A stretch of DNA of 64,000 nucleotides from Centrapalus pauciflorus (taxonomy: Eukaryota; Streptophyta; Magnoliopsida; Asterales; Asteraceae), in the NCBI GenBank assembly GCA_020465985.1, contig JAANYP010001181.1, positions 632,516 to 696,515 on the forward strand. The letters are read 5' to 3'. The notes beneath the pieces are model-generated. The model worked only from the letters and a program-made list of their open reading frames with translations, was not told the DNA's origin and did no database searches. Position numbers and translations under genes: made by a program. Shown here one piece after another: positions 12,900 through 25,480 of the stretch. Numbering within the stretch: the stretch's first letter is position 1; every line of letters starts with the position of its first letter.

Positions 12900-14221
12900 T
12901 GATTATGCATAACATGACATTACATGCATTAATACGGGTTCAAAGTACAAATAAAGCCAATAAATGACTAAATAAGTCCTCACACATGCCCATGAAATGC
13001 ATGAAAGCTTGTAAAGTCTTTAAAATTATGTCAAAGCTTTGTCATAAGCTTAATTATGAATTAAACAGAGTTAAAGTCAAAGTCTGTAAAGCCAAACCAG
13101 AAAAGTCAAGCCAAAGCCAGTAAAGCCAAGTCAAAGTCAGTAAAGCCAAGGCAAAGTGTGTAAAGCTAAAGCTAAATCCTGAGATAACTTAGGTGGTGGA
13201 TATAATCCGCTTGCCAAAGTCAAAGTCAACAACCAAGGCTTAAAACCAGTAACAATGAGTTATAGATATAACTGTGTACATGTTTGTCTTCATGTGAGAC
13301 ATATTGTTATTTAAAGTCTTATATGCTCAGCTAGAATGTGACCTGTGCACACCTTGGTACGGTGATGCCATGTGGATCATGATAACTTTTTATATATCAT
13401 CCTGCACACATGTCTTTACAGTCTAAATCAGCATCGAATATATATTATTGTTGCTATCTTGATTCATTACTTTGTATGCTTTCAGTCATCTGCTTTCTTA
13501 TTGAGGTTCATATGTTCTTGCTCAATTGATGTTTGAATAAGTATATGCCAGTCTAAGTCTACTCTAATGTCCACCCACGTTGCCTTACTGGTAGCTAGCC
13601 CAGTACAGGACTGATCCCCACATATAAAAGCATGTGCGAGGGAATAGACATCATCCTGACCTAAGTCCTATGTCTCACAATGTCTAGCTGATAGCGGCAG
13701 CCTAGGTAAAATCACTGTTAAAGTCAAAGTCTAAAGTCGAAAGACTAAAGTCAAAAGTCAAAGTCTAAAGCTAAAAGTCTAAAGACAAAGTTAAGTGTCC
13801 GCTTTAAATGTTTTTGCATGCTAACTGTTAAATCTATAAACTCACTAAGCCCAACACATACAGTTGTTGTGGAATCTTTTTACAGGAAAAGACAAAGGAA
13901 AAAGTCCAGCCGAACCAAGTCCTTAAGTATCGCACGCCCGAATTTGAAGTCTCTAGACCACTTCTATATCTGCAACCGGTACCAAATAAAGACATTATGG
14001 TGGTGGTTTGGGTAGATGCAGGATTATGTATTGTGGTTATGTAATAGAATAGTGTCCTTGTGCCCTTTAATAGTTTTGTTTTAAACTTGTTGTAAGCTAA
14101 TCCTAACTTATGTAATATTTAAATTTCGCACTTTATTATAACCTGTCTTAGTTGTGATTGATGTTGTGTTGCTAGTTGGGACCTAGTCATTAAGACTCCT
14201 CCGTAAGGTCAGGTCTTCACA
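12900..14221 (-). repeat. LTR-like dispersed repeat, copy 3a
   Basis: The minus strand starts TGTGAAGACC at 14221 and aligns in blocks with the plus strand from 61733 (copy 3b). Shared blocks include the start, the TAGCTGATAGCGGC block with CAGTACAGGACTGATCCCC-type sequence (13560-13710 against 62180-62330), GTGACCTGTGCACACC (13340-13360 against 62560-62580) and the CCTGAGATAACT block (13175 against 62725). The TG start and size suggest a solo LTR or LTR fragment. The far end, the element type and target duplications were not identified. It contains short tandem words built on AAAGCCAAGTCAAAGTC at 13080-13165 and AAAGTC-rich sequence at 13715-13795. Confidence 0.55.
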
Positions 14222-15040
<819 letters not shown>

Positions 15041-15465
15041 GTTGTAGTGGTCCCAAACAAATACTATGCAGTCACACAGATTTATGTAAGAAAAAAGGCT
15101 CATTCATTGAAAGAAACAAAGAGAATATTAAACTATATCAATGTCAACAATACACATGTGCAGTCGTGCACTTTTTCACTGAATATTCAAAGTTGCACAA
15201 GTTGCAAAAGTTTCAAAACTATTGGTCAAAGTTGCATTTTAGACCTAGGTCCTAAGGTTGAGGGGTTTACACGAACTACCCCTCAACTTTCTACTAAAAT
15301 AGAAAATAACATACAAATAAATGATAATTACATGGAAATAAATTAATTACACATTATTACAAAATAAACCCACAGGATTGAAATTCAAAATGTATCAATC
15401 TCCCCCTCTTCAATCACTATGGAAGATGACATGCTCTTTCATCAGTTTCTCTCAACCATAGGTTG
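15041..15465. other. non-coding flank of copia copy 2a, possible old LTR edge
   Basis: No gene is seen. A CTCCCCCTCTTC run near 15400 resembles the complement of a polypurine tract, so this may be a relic of an older retroelement into which copy 2a inserted. The 5 bp before the copy 2a LTR (15461-15465, GGTTG) would be one half of its target duplication. Confidence 0.3.
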
Positions 15466-16110
15466 TGTAAGGTCTACCACTACGAGATCTATCTAGACGC
15501 AGAACCGTCAACGAGTGCGGAATCCTCGTTAACGGGTAGACGGAAACAACTCTCAATCAGAAACACGGAGACTATCAGAAACTGAACGAACAACACACGA
15601 ACGCACCTACGAACTGATTCTCTCCGAAACGGCACTAACACTGATGATAAACTCGAAATCGCCTTTTGCTTAATCACTCTCGAATTCTGCAAAAAGTCTG
15701 ATTATATTCCGAGTCTATCCCTAATTATAGAGGCTGATTCGAGTCTGTTATGGGCCAAACTCGAATCCGGCCCAAGGCCCATTCGAGTTTGTCCTCACTG
15801 ACACTCTCGAATCTGCCTATATTCGAATCTAGGACCACATTCGAATCTGACACAGATTCGAATGTCAAACCTTATATAATTCGAATCTACTATTTCACAT
15901 ACTCAACTTAGTATTGAAACTTATGTTTTTACCTTATGATTGATTTTATCTTTGATCTTTATGTTTGAACTTCTTGTAATACGTTACATCAAGTTCAAAC
16001 ACACAAACAATAATAAATATCAACCATATATAAACATATATAACAAACACTTGCTAAAACCACAATGTAGGATCACTTAGACTGCTATCGTCACACAGGG
16101 TGTACCAACA
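15466..16110 (-). repeat. 3' LTR of copia copy 2a
   Basis: A 645-bp repeat that on the minus strand begins TGTTGGTACA and ends ACCTTACA. It matches the LTR of copy 2b (34958-35601, 644 bp) throughout. It contains many TTCGAATC-type words (15740-15890) and a TATA-like box. A polypurine tract abuts its start. Confidence 0.9.
15722..15729 (-). promoter_or_regulatory. putative TATA box in LTR of copy 2a
   Basis: TATAATTA on the minus strand, in the sequence GTCTATAATTAGGGATAG. It is conserved at the same place in the LTR of copy 2b. Confidence 0.5.
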
Positions 16111-16130
16111 GACTCCCCCTTGACGATAGC
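16084..16130 (-). promoter_or_regulatory. polypurine tract and LTR start inside a 10-bp inverted repeat (copy 2a)
   Basis: The minus strand reads GCTATCGTCA, then AGGGGGAGTC (polypurine tract, 16111-16120), then the LTR start TGTTGGTACA, then TGACGATAGC. The two 10-mers are perfect reverse complements (16121-16130 and 16084-16093). The same arrangement occurs in copy 2b. The polypurine tract primes plus-strand DNA synthesis in LTR elements; the enclosing hairpin is an observation whose role is not known. Confidence 0.8.
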
Positions 16131-16168
16131 TTCTAATAATTCACACACTTGATCAAGAACTTTGTTTA

Positions 16169-19100
16169 TTATTTATTCAAACTACTTCCAGCATACAATC
16201 CCTTTTCAACACATACTTTAACTACATTCTCATATTTCCTAGCCTCACCATCCATATGAGTGTCACTCGAAGTCTTATGAGCATGCAAAATTTGAAGATC
16301 ATCTCGAGAAAGGTTTACCAGATGAAGAGGATCATAGATTCTAAGGATCACCTTTTCTTCAAAATCTTCCATCACCGCTTCTCTAGTCTCACACTCAACA
16401 TACCACCAATTCAGATTTTTCATGACATTCTGTGGCATAGGCTTGAGCGGCACCTTCCTTAGACACCTTACTGGTTTGTATTGAATCCTCATCCAAGGAC
16501 GCCCAGTTAGAGGATCAATACGAGAAGGATCCTCTACTCTTTTTCCAACCCTTGGATTTAGGCGTTCAAACTTTCTTGATCTTCCCTCTTTCCTTATGAT
16601 TCTGGCAATTATATCTGCGTAGGGATCATTGCCAATATTGATCAGGTCTTTCCACGCTAACGCCTTGATCTCAATCTTTGGCAGCGAATTGAATACTTTC
16701 AGAGTTCGCCTCAGGTACAGTAGCCCATCTTTTCTCTTGATTATGAATAGCTGCAGTTCTCGATCAAAGAACCAGCTTAATATGCTTCCTGATAGTTTTC
16801 CAGTCCCCGACACTCTCATCTTCTCTTTCAGCTCTAATTCTTTATGCTCAGCCCTGAACCACAACCTTCTTTTCTCTTCATTCGTTAACTCTCTGGCAGG
16901 TTCCTCTACTGATGACTCAACATTTAAAGCAGCATTCACCACTTCTATGTTAACAACATCATTGCCTTTTATTATATATGTATCAGTGATAGGATTTTGC
17001 TGAACGATGATTTCATCAGCTTCATCGTCTTCGTCTGCACATACCTCATCATCTGAATTCCAATCAACAATGTCTTCAGGGACAAATTCTCCCTCTTCTA
17101 GTTCATCCATGTCCTCTTCAAAGTCAAATCCCAAGTCCATTGGCTCGTCATCAAGATCCATGAGAGCATCAATCATCTCACTTATCTTAAAATCTGTAGG
17201 CTTAGACGAACTAGCCTCTCCTACTTCACCTCCCAACTGACTTGGCTCCCCCTGAGATTGAGCAGCCTGAGCAGCAGAAAAATCTACTGGCTCATTCTGT
17301 CTTTGAGGGCTGGGATCATTGCCTTGGTTATCTTCATCATCATCATCCTTCCTGCCCATTTCTTGATCTCCGCACGATGTCTCCCCCTGAGCCTGTAAAT
17401 TTTTCATTAATTGCTCAACTAGGGAGCGCATTGTCCTTAGCTCGGCTGCCTGATCAGCGACAAACGTCTTTAACTCTACATTCTCTTCCTGAACTTGTTC
17501 CACAATCTTCTTCAAATCGGCATTCTCTTTATCAAGATTTGCATTATGAGTGAATTTCACCGATTGCCTTTGTTAGGCCTAAGATTTGGACATTTTGGAA
17601 GTCAACGCGAGCTTTAAGCTGCAGAAACCTTTGGTTGTCGGCGTATGTGGTCGAGGTTGATGGGATGGATTGAAGTGGAGTTGGAATGATCGGCGATGGG
17701 ATGTATGGTTCATCATGAGGTGGTGATGGTGGAATGGTGGTCTGAGGTTCCTGAGGTTGAGGAGTTTGAGTTTGAGGATTTTGTGGTTGTTCTGATGAAG
17801 CTGAAGACGATCCTTGCATAAATCTGTGACGCTTGGCCCGTTGCCTTGTCACTAACGGTGCAACTTCTTCTTCTTCAAAATCGGATTCATCAGACTCTCT
17901 TGTTACTCTCCTCCTTGAAGCTTCTTCATTTACTACCAACCTTGATCCATAAGTTCCTATTTGAACATGAGGTTCTGTAGATTCGGAATCTGGAGCTTTA
18001 ACCTGTATCTCCTCCATCTCTTCTGATTCGGTAGCTGATGATGACAAGTCATTACCAGTCTGCTCTGGTTCATATTCATCAACATCCCTCAGCACATCTT
18101 CTTCTCCCTCTGGAGGCTCAAGCAATTCTCCAACTAATGCTGCAGATATTTCTTCATTGGCGTGAGGTCCTGCTTCCCAAATTTCAAATAGAGTCTGGCA
18201 CAACTGATCAGCTTCACTTAGGACATTCGAAGGCCCTACTTCTTGTACTTCTGTCTGCTGACTTGTAGAAGGCCTGGTGGCCTGTGTTTGACTCGCGGTA
18301 GCTCTTTGTCTTCTCCTTTGAGGCTGTGCTCGCGGTTGTTTTCTTTGTTGTTGCGGTGGTTGTCTGGCTTGAACTTCCACTTCTCCTGCCCATTTGGCAG
18401 TATCTAGTGCTTCAAAATTCCTATCCAAAACAGCTCCAAACAATGGTCGCTCGACCGGAACCGCCAACTTTCCTCTATGCGAGGAGCAATCCGCAAAAAT
18501 CCTTTTATCCATCACTGCTACGCTTTGGATCTCATTCAGCTGAGGCAGATTCGGCAAGAAATGCCTTATGAGCATCATTATGAATCGAGGATAAAGCAAA
18601 AATTGTTGCTGCTCTGGAGCCGAGATTTGATGGACGAATTCTGAGAAAAACATCTGAGAAAAGCTGAATGGCCGATTATACAGTAAAGCGATCATCCCTG
18701 ATTGGATCTTCGAGACGATATAGTCAAAACCGGCTTTCTTTGCCGCGAAACAAACCATGAAAACATGAGCCAAAAATCTCCATAGGCCAATAAGCCCGCT
18801 CTTCATATAAGAAGTCTTCGTAACATCCAGGCTGTAACCCATTCTCTGAAAGGCCGCTTGCCTAATACTTTGAGGAAAATCAATAGGCCCAGATTCTTCT
18901 TCCTGAGAGCCTAGCTGCAACACTTGACGCAGCATATCGGCAGAGAACACCAACGGTTGCCCTGCGATCCTTGTTCTCAGCACTGTCGGGGTGACAGAGC
19001 AGTCCACCTGAAGATGATCATAAAATTGGCGAACATAGGGAATTACAATCTGAATATTATGGGACAAGGCAAATGCAATCCTAGACTCTACTAGGAAATC

Positions 19101-19190
19101 CAACATTTGTCGAAAACCCTGCGCCTCAGGGATATGATGGTCGGGGGGAATGACCATATTATGCTTCGCCACGAATACTCGAACAGCCAT
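16169..19190 (-). pseudogene. extra ORF (post-pol) of copia copy 2a, one frameshift
   Basis: The counterpart of the intact 1,014-residue ORF of copy 2b. It starts at ATG 19190 (MAVRVFVAKHNM) and is open to 17544. The reading then continues in another frame from about 17556 to the stop at 16169. Comparison with copy 2b places a small indel in the coiled coil, between the GLTKAIGE and NLDKEN segments. Domains in order are an N-terminal domain with the QFYDH, VLQLG, CFAAKKAGFD and YPRF motifs, a Gln/Arg-rich linker, acidic Ser-rich sequence, a basic RQRAKRHRF cluster, a Pro-rich stretch, a coiled coil, an acidic stretch, and a C-terminal domain with DPLTGRPWMRIQYKP. No signal peptide or 20-residue hydrophobic segment is seen. 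Function is unknown. Confidence 0.85.
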
Positions 19191-19215
19191 ATCTGCACAA
19201 TAGATAAACTATTAG
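19189..19215 (-). promoter_or_regulatory. candidate 3' splice site just upstream of the extra ORF (copy 2a)
   Basis: The minus strand reads a T-rich stretch, TATTGTGCAG, then AT and the ATG of the extra ORF. The same TATTGTGCAGATATGGC is kept in copy 2b. This fits a splice acceptor that would put the extra ORF's ATG first on a spliced mRNA. No transcript evidence is available here. Confidence 0.45.
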
Positions 19216-21326
19216 AATTAATAAAAATCAATAAACTTGCCTAAATTCAAATTTGTTTTATTTTGAACTTGATTAAGTACAAAATCCAACACAAAAGAAT
19301 TTCTACAAGTTTACTAAAATTTATATTAAATAATTCAACTAAAATGACAGATTCGAATAGACAGATTTGAATAAACCACTTTTCGAATTTGATGACAGAT
19401 TCGAATGACATGGTCTTCTCGAGTTTACTGACAAACTCGAGAAAGTCCATGAACAGATTCGAAATGTCGTCGGCCAAGGCTTCAACAAAACCCAAGATTT
19501 TAACCATTTTGAACTTAGCAAATCACATACATTAGTCCAACTAGGTTCTAATCACTGATTTGTGCATTTAATTTGACTATTTATTGGTCCAAACTTTGTA
19601 ATTTTTGGAAAACACGACTTAGACCCATAAACCTTCAAAAATCGATGATTTAACCTAAAATGGTGTATAAAACTACATGAATCTTGTACAACCCAGTTGT
19701 TTGTACCTAGAAGTATCAGTAGAATCGAACACTAAGGCAAGAAACTCGACAAATTGTCGTTTTTGTGGAAATCGATAGATTCGAGGAAATAGATTCGAGG
19801 TCGCCGGATAGATTCGAGAGGGTAGATTCGAAAACAGATAGGAGTAATGACAGTTACTGTTACCTATTTATAATACCAACCTTCGAATCTATGGCCAGAC
19901 TCGAATCTACTGACAGATTCGAAAACCACTCAATTTCGAGTTTGTCCTAAACTCGAACTACACCAAACCCTTAGAAAAATTTCGAAAATTTTGAAATAAC
20001 TTCAACTTTTTCAACCTTTTCAACGGTATTGTGTAACGAGATAAACTATGCCAAATCTTTTACCCTAAGCACAAGATTTTTCACGCCGTGTTTATTTTAT
20101 TCAACTGTGAATGCACCCTCAGTAATTTTTGACCTTTTACCTAAGTAAAAAATAAAATAAAATAAAATAAAATAAAATAAAATAAAATAAGGTAAAATAA
20201 AATAAGAATTTTGACCAAAAAAATTAACTTAGACTTAAGCTATACTTATTAAAATTTACAACCTAAGCTAAACAGTAAACAAAATATTTTTGATGAGTAT
20301 AGTCAAAGAAAGGTTCAATCAGATAGCGGTGTCTGATACTCACTCTTGGTACTTAAACTTTCACACTTAAGGAATTTTTGATTCCTTTGATTGTTTGTCG
20401 TGAAATACCCATTTAGCCGATTGTTGGTATTTACCCCTTTAAACATTCTACATTTCGGAATATCCCTTGGCATTTTTATTAATCATGAAATTATCTTACG
20501 TGACCCAGATATAGACATACTTTTATGATCAAGGCATACAGACAAAGATTCTAACTTGTTGGTATTTGCAAACTTTCTTTAAAAGACAAACATCGGACAC
20601 AGGTCTGTGTTTTCATACAACAAAGTGTCTTAGTTTGACTTAAAGTTTATTCTTAAAGTTAGCAAGACAGCGGTGACAGGTCTGTACCGACGTACAACAA
20701 AGCGACATATCTAGCCAACCCGAATCTAAACAGAGGCAACAGGTCTGTACTTACGTACAACAGAGTTACATGTTTTCGACTCTCAATTTTATATGATTTT
20801 TCTATTCTTTCCGATTTCAGATGTATTTGATGTTGCTATACATCCCCAAAAAGTTTGCATACCTCATTTAGACTCAAAGTTTGTATGTCTTGTACATAAA
20901 ATATTAAGACCGATTGGTCGTACATCTAAGTTAGTGACACGCTTGACTTTTTCTTGAATATTTTATTTGCCTTGAGACTCCCTATATGTATTATGCCTAC
21001 CAACACATCAAACTAAAATAAAGTATAACACATAGAATTTTAGTTGCATTATGTGTGAAAGCCTAAACACTTAGAGTTTGTAATGACTGTGCTAATTTTC
21101 GTCACTTTGAACCTATGAATCTAAGACTTAACTCCTTTTCTGATATTTTTTTTTTGTATTTTTATGATTTTCCCTATTTTTTTGTTGTTTTTCATAAGAA
21201 ATAGCAATAAAATAAGATAACCTACTAACTTACTAAAATTAGAAACTATCCTAATTTAGCAGACTTACAATAAAAAGAAAGAAATACTACAGCTATAAAA
21301 GGAAATAAACTACTATTAAGGCCAAA
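19205..21326. other. pol to extra-ORF spacer of copy 2a
   Basis: About 2.1 kb without coding sequence, alignable with 30029-31853 of copy 2b in the opposite orientation. It holds TCGAATC/GATTCGA word clusters (19350-19460 and 19770-19950), an AAAAT pentamer tract and three imperfect repeats of an ACAGGTCTGT...ACAACA unit (20590-20770). Confidence 0.7.
20146..20206. repeat. (AAAAT)n tract
   Basis: Pentamer tract interrupted once by GG. Copy 2b has the complementary tract at 30781-30826, so it belongs to the element rather than arising after insertion. Confidence 0.9.
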
Positions 21327-23992
21327 TTATTCTGGGTTGCGCATTCCATTTAGTTGAATTAAATATTCAAACCGTGACTTATCAAACGCTTTGGTAAATA
21401 AATCAGCATTATTATCTTCTGTTGCCACTTCTACCAATTTGATTAAGTTCTTTTCAGCACAATCACGAATAAAATGATGCCTAATGTCTATGTGCTTTGT
21501 TTTGTTGTGTTTAACTGGATTATTCGTTATAGCGATAGTAGACTGATTATCTATTCTAATAAGAGTTTGAGTGTAAGCCAAACCGTAATCCCGCAATTGT
21601 TGTTGTATCCACAGAACCTGTGAACAGCAACTACCAGCAGCAACATACTCGGCCTCGCACGTTGACACGGCTACCGACGTTTGTTTCTTGCATTGCCAGG
21701 ATACCAATCTCCCTCCTAGGAACTGAAAACCTCCAGTTGTTGATTTGCGCGCCAAGCTGCATCCTCCGTAGTCAGAATCCGTGAATGCCTCCAACTCTAG
21801 ATCTCCCTCCGCGTGATACCAAAGTCCCAGCTTCGGTTTCGACTTGAGGTATCGTAGAATCCGCTTCACAGCTTTCATATGCATCTCCTTCGGATTCGCT
21901 TGGAACCTAGCACAAATACACACAGCAAACATGATGTCAGGTCTTGAAGCAGTTAAATACATAAGTGATCCAATCATGGCCCGATATAATGTCAGATCCA
22001 CATCGGTATCACTTTCAGTACCCGGTCCGAGATTGTGATTCACTTGAATCGGCGTGCTGAAATGGGCAGTCAATTTCGTTCCTTCCATCCCGAAACGTTC
22101 CAATATGTCATAGACATACTTCGTCTGATGGATAAACATCCCTTCCTTCTTCTGGTCAACTTGTAACCCCAAAAAGAAAGTTAACTCTCCCATTGCACTC
22201 ATCTCGAATTTCGACTTCATCACCTTCTCGAAATCTTTGCACATCTGTTCGTCTGATGATCCAAAAATGATATCATCGACGTACACTTGTACCAAGATAA
22301 AATGTTCTCCCTTCCTCTTAACAAACAGAGTACTATCTATCCTACCCCTTTCAAACTCGTTCTCTAATAAATGGTTGGATAGAGTCTCATACCACGCCCT
22401 TGGTGCTTGATGCAATCCATATAGAGCCTTATCTAAGCGATATACTCTATCAGGATATTTTGGATCTGTGAATCTGGGCGGCTATTCTACATACACCAAC
22501 TCCTTCACTTTCCCATATAGGAAAGCACTCTTAACATCCAATTGATATACCTTAAAGCCCTTGAAGGAGGCAAAAGCTAGAAACAACCTAATGGCTTCCA
22601 GCCTTGCTACTGGTGCAAACACCTCATTGTAATCGATTCCCTCCTCTTGGTTGAAACCCTTTACAACTAGCCTAGCCTTGTTGCGCGTGACTATACCCCG
22701 ATCGTCTCTTTTGCACTTAAAAACCCATTTGGTTCCTATGGCAACTTCCCCTCGAGGTAATGGAAGTAACTCCCACACTTCTAGTTTCCTAAACTGCGAG
22801 AGTTCTTCCTGCATCGCTTCAACCCAGGAGTTATCCTTAAGTGCCATTTGCACATTCTTAGGCTCTACTTGCGATATGAAACACGAATAGAGACAGGTAT
22901 GATATGCCTCGGAGTCGTTTATCATCGACAACAACACAGTGTTGTTATTTACACTACTCCTAGTCTTCACACCCTCGTTAGGATTTCCTATGATGCTCTC
23001 TATAGGATGGTTCTTGTTAATCCTAGAGGTCTCTATCTCGTCAACTCTCAGATTATCTCCTATGTTAGATCCTATTTCACCTAGTGGGGGAACAGCCTCA
23101 GTTTCTACATTTTCCTCCTCATGGACATTTTCCTCAGAGTTGGAACTTGTTGCTTGAGTCTGATTCTCAATGGTAGGTGCTTCTGGATCAGCAACTTCTG
23201 GAGATCCATCTACAGTCGCAATAGGCTCGGATGTGGATTCAAACGTAGTTCTCGGAAAGGTATGGCCATCTTCATTCAGATGCAACATCGCCATGTCCTT
23301 TTTGATTGTACCTGCATTTTCATCCAAAGGAATGTTAAATGACTCAAATAATTTATCATAGTCAAACATCCATTCCGGACCAGTTTGGGGTTCATGTGTA
23401 TAGCTGGTGACTTCAATGTTATACACAATCTCTACCGTACCATTTGTTTTATTAAAAACCCGTTTGTTTGGTGAGTTCGGCAGATAACCTAGGAAGTATC
23501 CTTCGTCAGCCTTTTCACCAAACTTCGGTTGATGTTTTGTACGTAGAAGAGTGCATGGTACCCCAAACGGTTCGAAGCCAGTTAAATTAGGTGGCCGTTT
23601 ATTCAAAATTTCATAACAGGTTTTGTTCAAAGATTTGACAGTTAGGACTCGGTTTAAAATATGACATGCGGTATTCACTGCCTCCCCCCAAAACATGGTA
23701 GGAAGCTTTGAATCCGACAACATAGTCCTAGCTGCCTCAATCAGTGTCCTGTTTTTACGTTCGGCCACCCCATTTTGTTGAGGCTCATATGGTGAACTGA
23801 ATTGATGCATTATGCCCTTTGATAGGCAATATACACCAATTACAGTGTTTTTGAACTCAGTTCCATTATCACTACGTATCCTTTTAACCCTTGTTCCGTA
23901 GGAATTCTCCACTTGGTCTAAGAACCCGATGAGCTTGGAAGCCGTCTCGTCCTTTGTACCTAAAAAGAAAACCCAAGAAAATCGTGAGTAAT
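21327..23992 (-). pseudogene. copia pol of copy 2a: integrase core, RT, RNase H; one nonsense codon
   Basis: This is open for about 888 codons apart from one TAG at 22482-22484, where relatives have a Gln codon (VKQPPGF in copy 1b). A single C-to-T change explains it. From the truncated start: integrase core with RSDNGTEF and the catalytic Glu in NGVAERKNRT; a linker; reverse transcriptase with YQLDVKSAFLYG and YVDDIIFGSS; RNase H with FTDSDYGG, STCEAEY and RIDNQST. It ends in the copia-type RHHFIRD...DLFTKAFDKSRF tail. The first integrase Asp and the zinc domain lie in the missing 5' part. These enzymes copy the element RNA and insert the cDNA; this copy cannot make a complete set. Confidence 0.88.
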
Positions 23993-25111
23993 TGTAGGTC
24001 CCGAGAGGTTCCCAGAGTATATAGTTATAAGCTGTAGAGGGGGGTGAATACAACAATTTAAAAACTACACACTCTTTTCTCAATGTTTGTATGTCTTATC
24101 AACAATTTGTTAATTACAAACAAGCTTGAATGCGGAATAGTTCAAGCTGAGATGACAGATACAACAGTATGCTTACTAGTCTAAGACAGACTCGAAATAG
24201 TATACAATGAATACACTCACTAAGAAGCACTCACTGTGTTTACAAGACTTAAGGAACAGCTTAGGTAAAACAGCTTAGACACACAGATGCTGGTTTACAG
24301 AAGACTTGCATGCATGAAGATCACACTTGCACGTTCACTCTTGGTTTAAGCACTTAGCTTTCTTCACACTTCTTTCTGACCTTAGAAGCTTCCTTTTATA
24401 CTCACTTAGAGGATCTAAGAGAAACATCTTCATTGGACGGAATGAAAAAGGAGAAGTCTTGTTGAAAAAGACAACATAACCTTTTCTGCACCTTTCTGAA
24501 AAGCAGACTTGTCTTCACATGTGCAGAACTTTTGTCTTTTTACTTTGTCTACTGTTGCATTGCCTTTAACTAATTTAGGAATGTCAACTTTGCGTCTTTC
24601 TTCCTTGTAAAGGCCTATTTTGATATAAGAAAAAGGTCTGTCACCCTTTTCAAATAACCTTTTGTCTTCATGTTACAGAACAGCTTGGGCAGGCTGAGCA
24701 GTTCTGTTTTCCACTTTGTCTTCGACTTTGTAAACTGATCTTGTAGTAAAAAACAATACATGATGACTTGGAAACATATTCCATAAAGTGTTTAGCCTGT
24801 TCACAAAGAACAGGTTCTGTTCACAAAGAACAGAACACTTTAAAAACGCCCAAGCTGCTCAACAGTGTAGAGCAGCGTAGACAGTTTATGTCCAGCCTGT
24901 TCAGCAGACAGAGCAGCTTGGACAAACTGTCTAAGTTGCAACACATGCAACATATAGAACAACTTTAGACTGATATTGCAAATCATTTTCAGGTTTCAAT
25001 AAGACATATAACAGGCCTTAAATTCAACCTTCAAATGCATCAACAGGTTTGATTATAAATCTCCCCCTCAGATGTAGAACAGGTTTGACTGAGGCCTTTT
25101 TGTGCCTAACA
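23993..25111 (-). repeat. 3' LTR of copia copy 1b
   Basis: 1,119 bp, TG to CA. It aligns with the 5' LTR (40855-41961) with scattered differences. The polypurine tract lies just inside. Its outer edge lies within the integrase of copy 2a. Confidence 0.9.
24394..24400 (-). promoter_or_regulatory. putative TATA box in 3' LTR of copy 1b
   Basis: TATAAAA on the minus strand within GAGTATAAAAGGAAGC, conserved with the 5' LTR at 41258-41264. Confidence 0.55.
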
Positions 25112-25112
25112 A

Positions 25113-25124
25113 TCTCCCCCTATT
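25113..25124 (-). promoter_or_regulatory. polypurine tract of copy 1b
   Basis: The minus strand reads AATAGGGGGAGA immediately before the 3' LTR, the expected place and composition for the plus-strand primer. Confidence 0.85.
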
Positions 25125-25281
25125 TGCAATAACCAGTTCAAGCTGGTCTTATCAAAAATCACTATATATTTTTACAGTACATTTGCTGAAATAAAATTAC
25201 AACATTACAGTAAAGTAAAAGATCAGTTTATATATACACTGATTCTTGACTATACTAGAACAACACATGTTCTTACAAGAG

Positions 25282-25381
25282 TACAACTAATGTACTAATG
25301 TATTTTACAACTAATGTAAAAGCAAAAATTACAACTTATGTAATAATGTACAACTAATGTACAGGATGTACAACTAATGTA
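25282..25381. repeat. five spaced copies of TACAACTAATGTA
   Basis: Copies at 25282, 25306, 25330 (one mismatch), 25349 and 25369, spaced 24, 24, 19 and 20 bp. The word is partly palindromic. They lie between the extra ORF and the polypurine tract of copy 1b. A related TTACAACTAATGTAA word occurs in the copy 1a LTR near 10078. Confidence 0.85.
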
Positions 25382-25480
25382 CAAGGTGTTTGGACTGTTT
25401 GAGTTGGGAGCAAATAATGGCAAACCTGTCCAACTGATGGACAGCTTCCATTCTTCACCTACCCAGATGGTAGATGGACT

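Larger units (their letters stand above)
15466..23992 (-). mobile_element. Ty1/copia element copy 2a, 5' part missing
   Basis: Read on the minus strand: integrase (cut at 23992), reverse transcriptase, RNase H, a 2.1-kb spacer, the extra ORF, polypurine tract and 3' LTR (16110-15466). The 5' LTR, gag, protease and N-terminal integrase are absent. The sequence stops abruptly at the 3' LTR of copy 1b inside the integrase core, which shows that 1b inserted into it. The missing part is not found beyond the other LTR of 1b, implying a further rearrangement. Only one nonsense codon in pol and one frameshift in the extra ORF are apparent, so the copy is not very old. Confidence 0.85.

Noticed and set aside
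13080..13165. Short repeats with spacers resembling a CRISPR-like array
   Set aside because: Units are imperfect, adjacent without unique spacers, and the genome is a plant; they are tandem words within repeat 3a.
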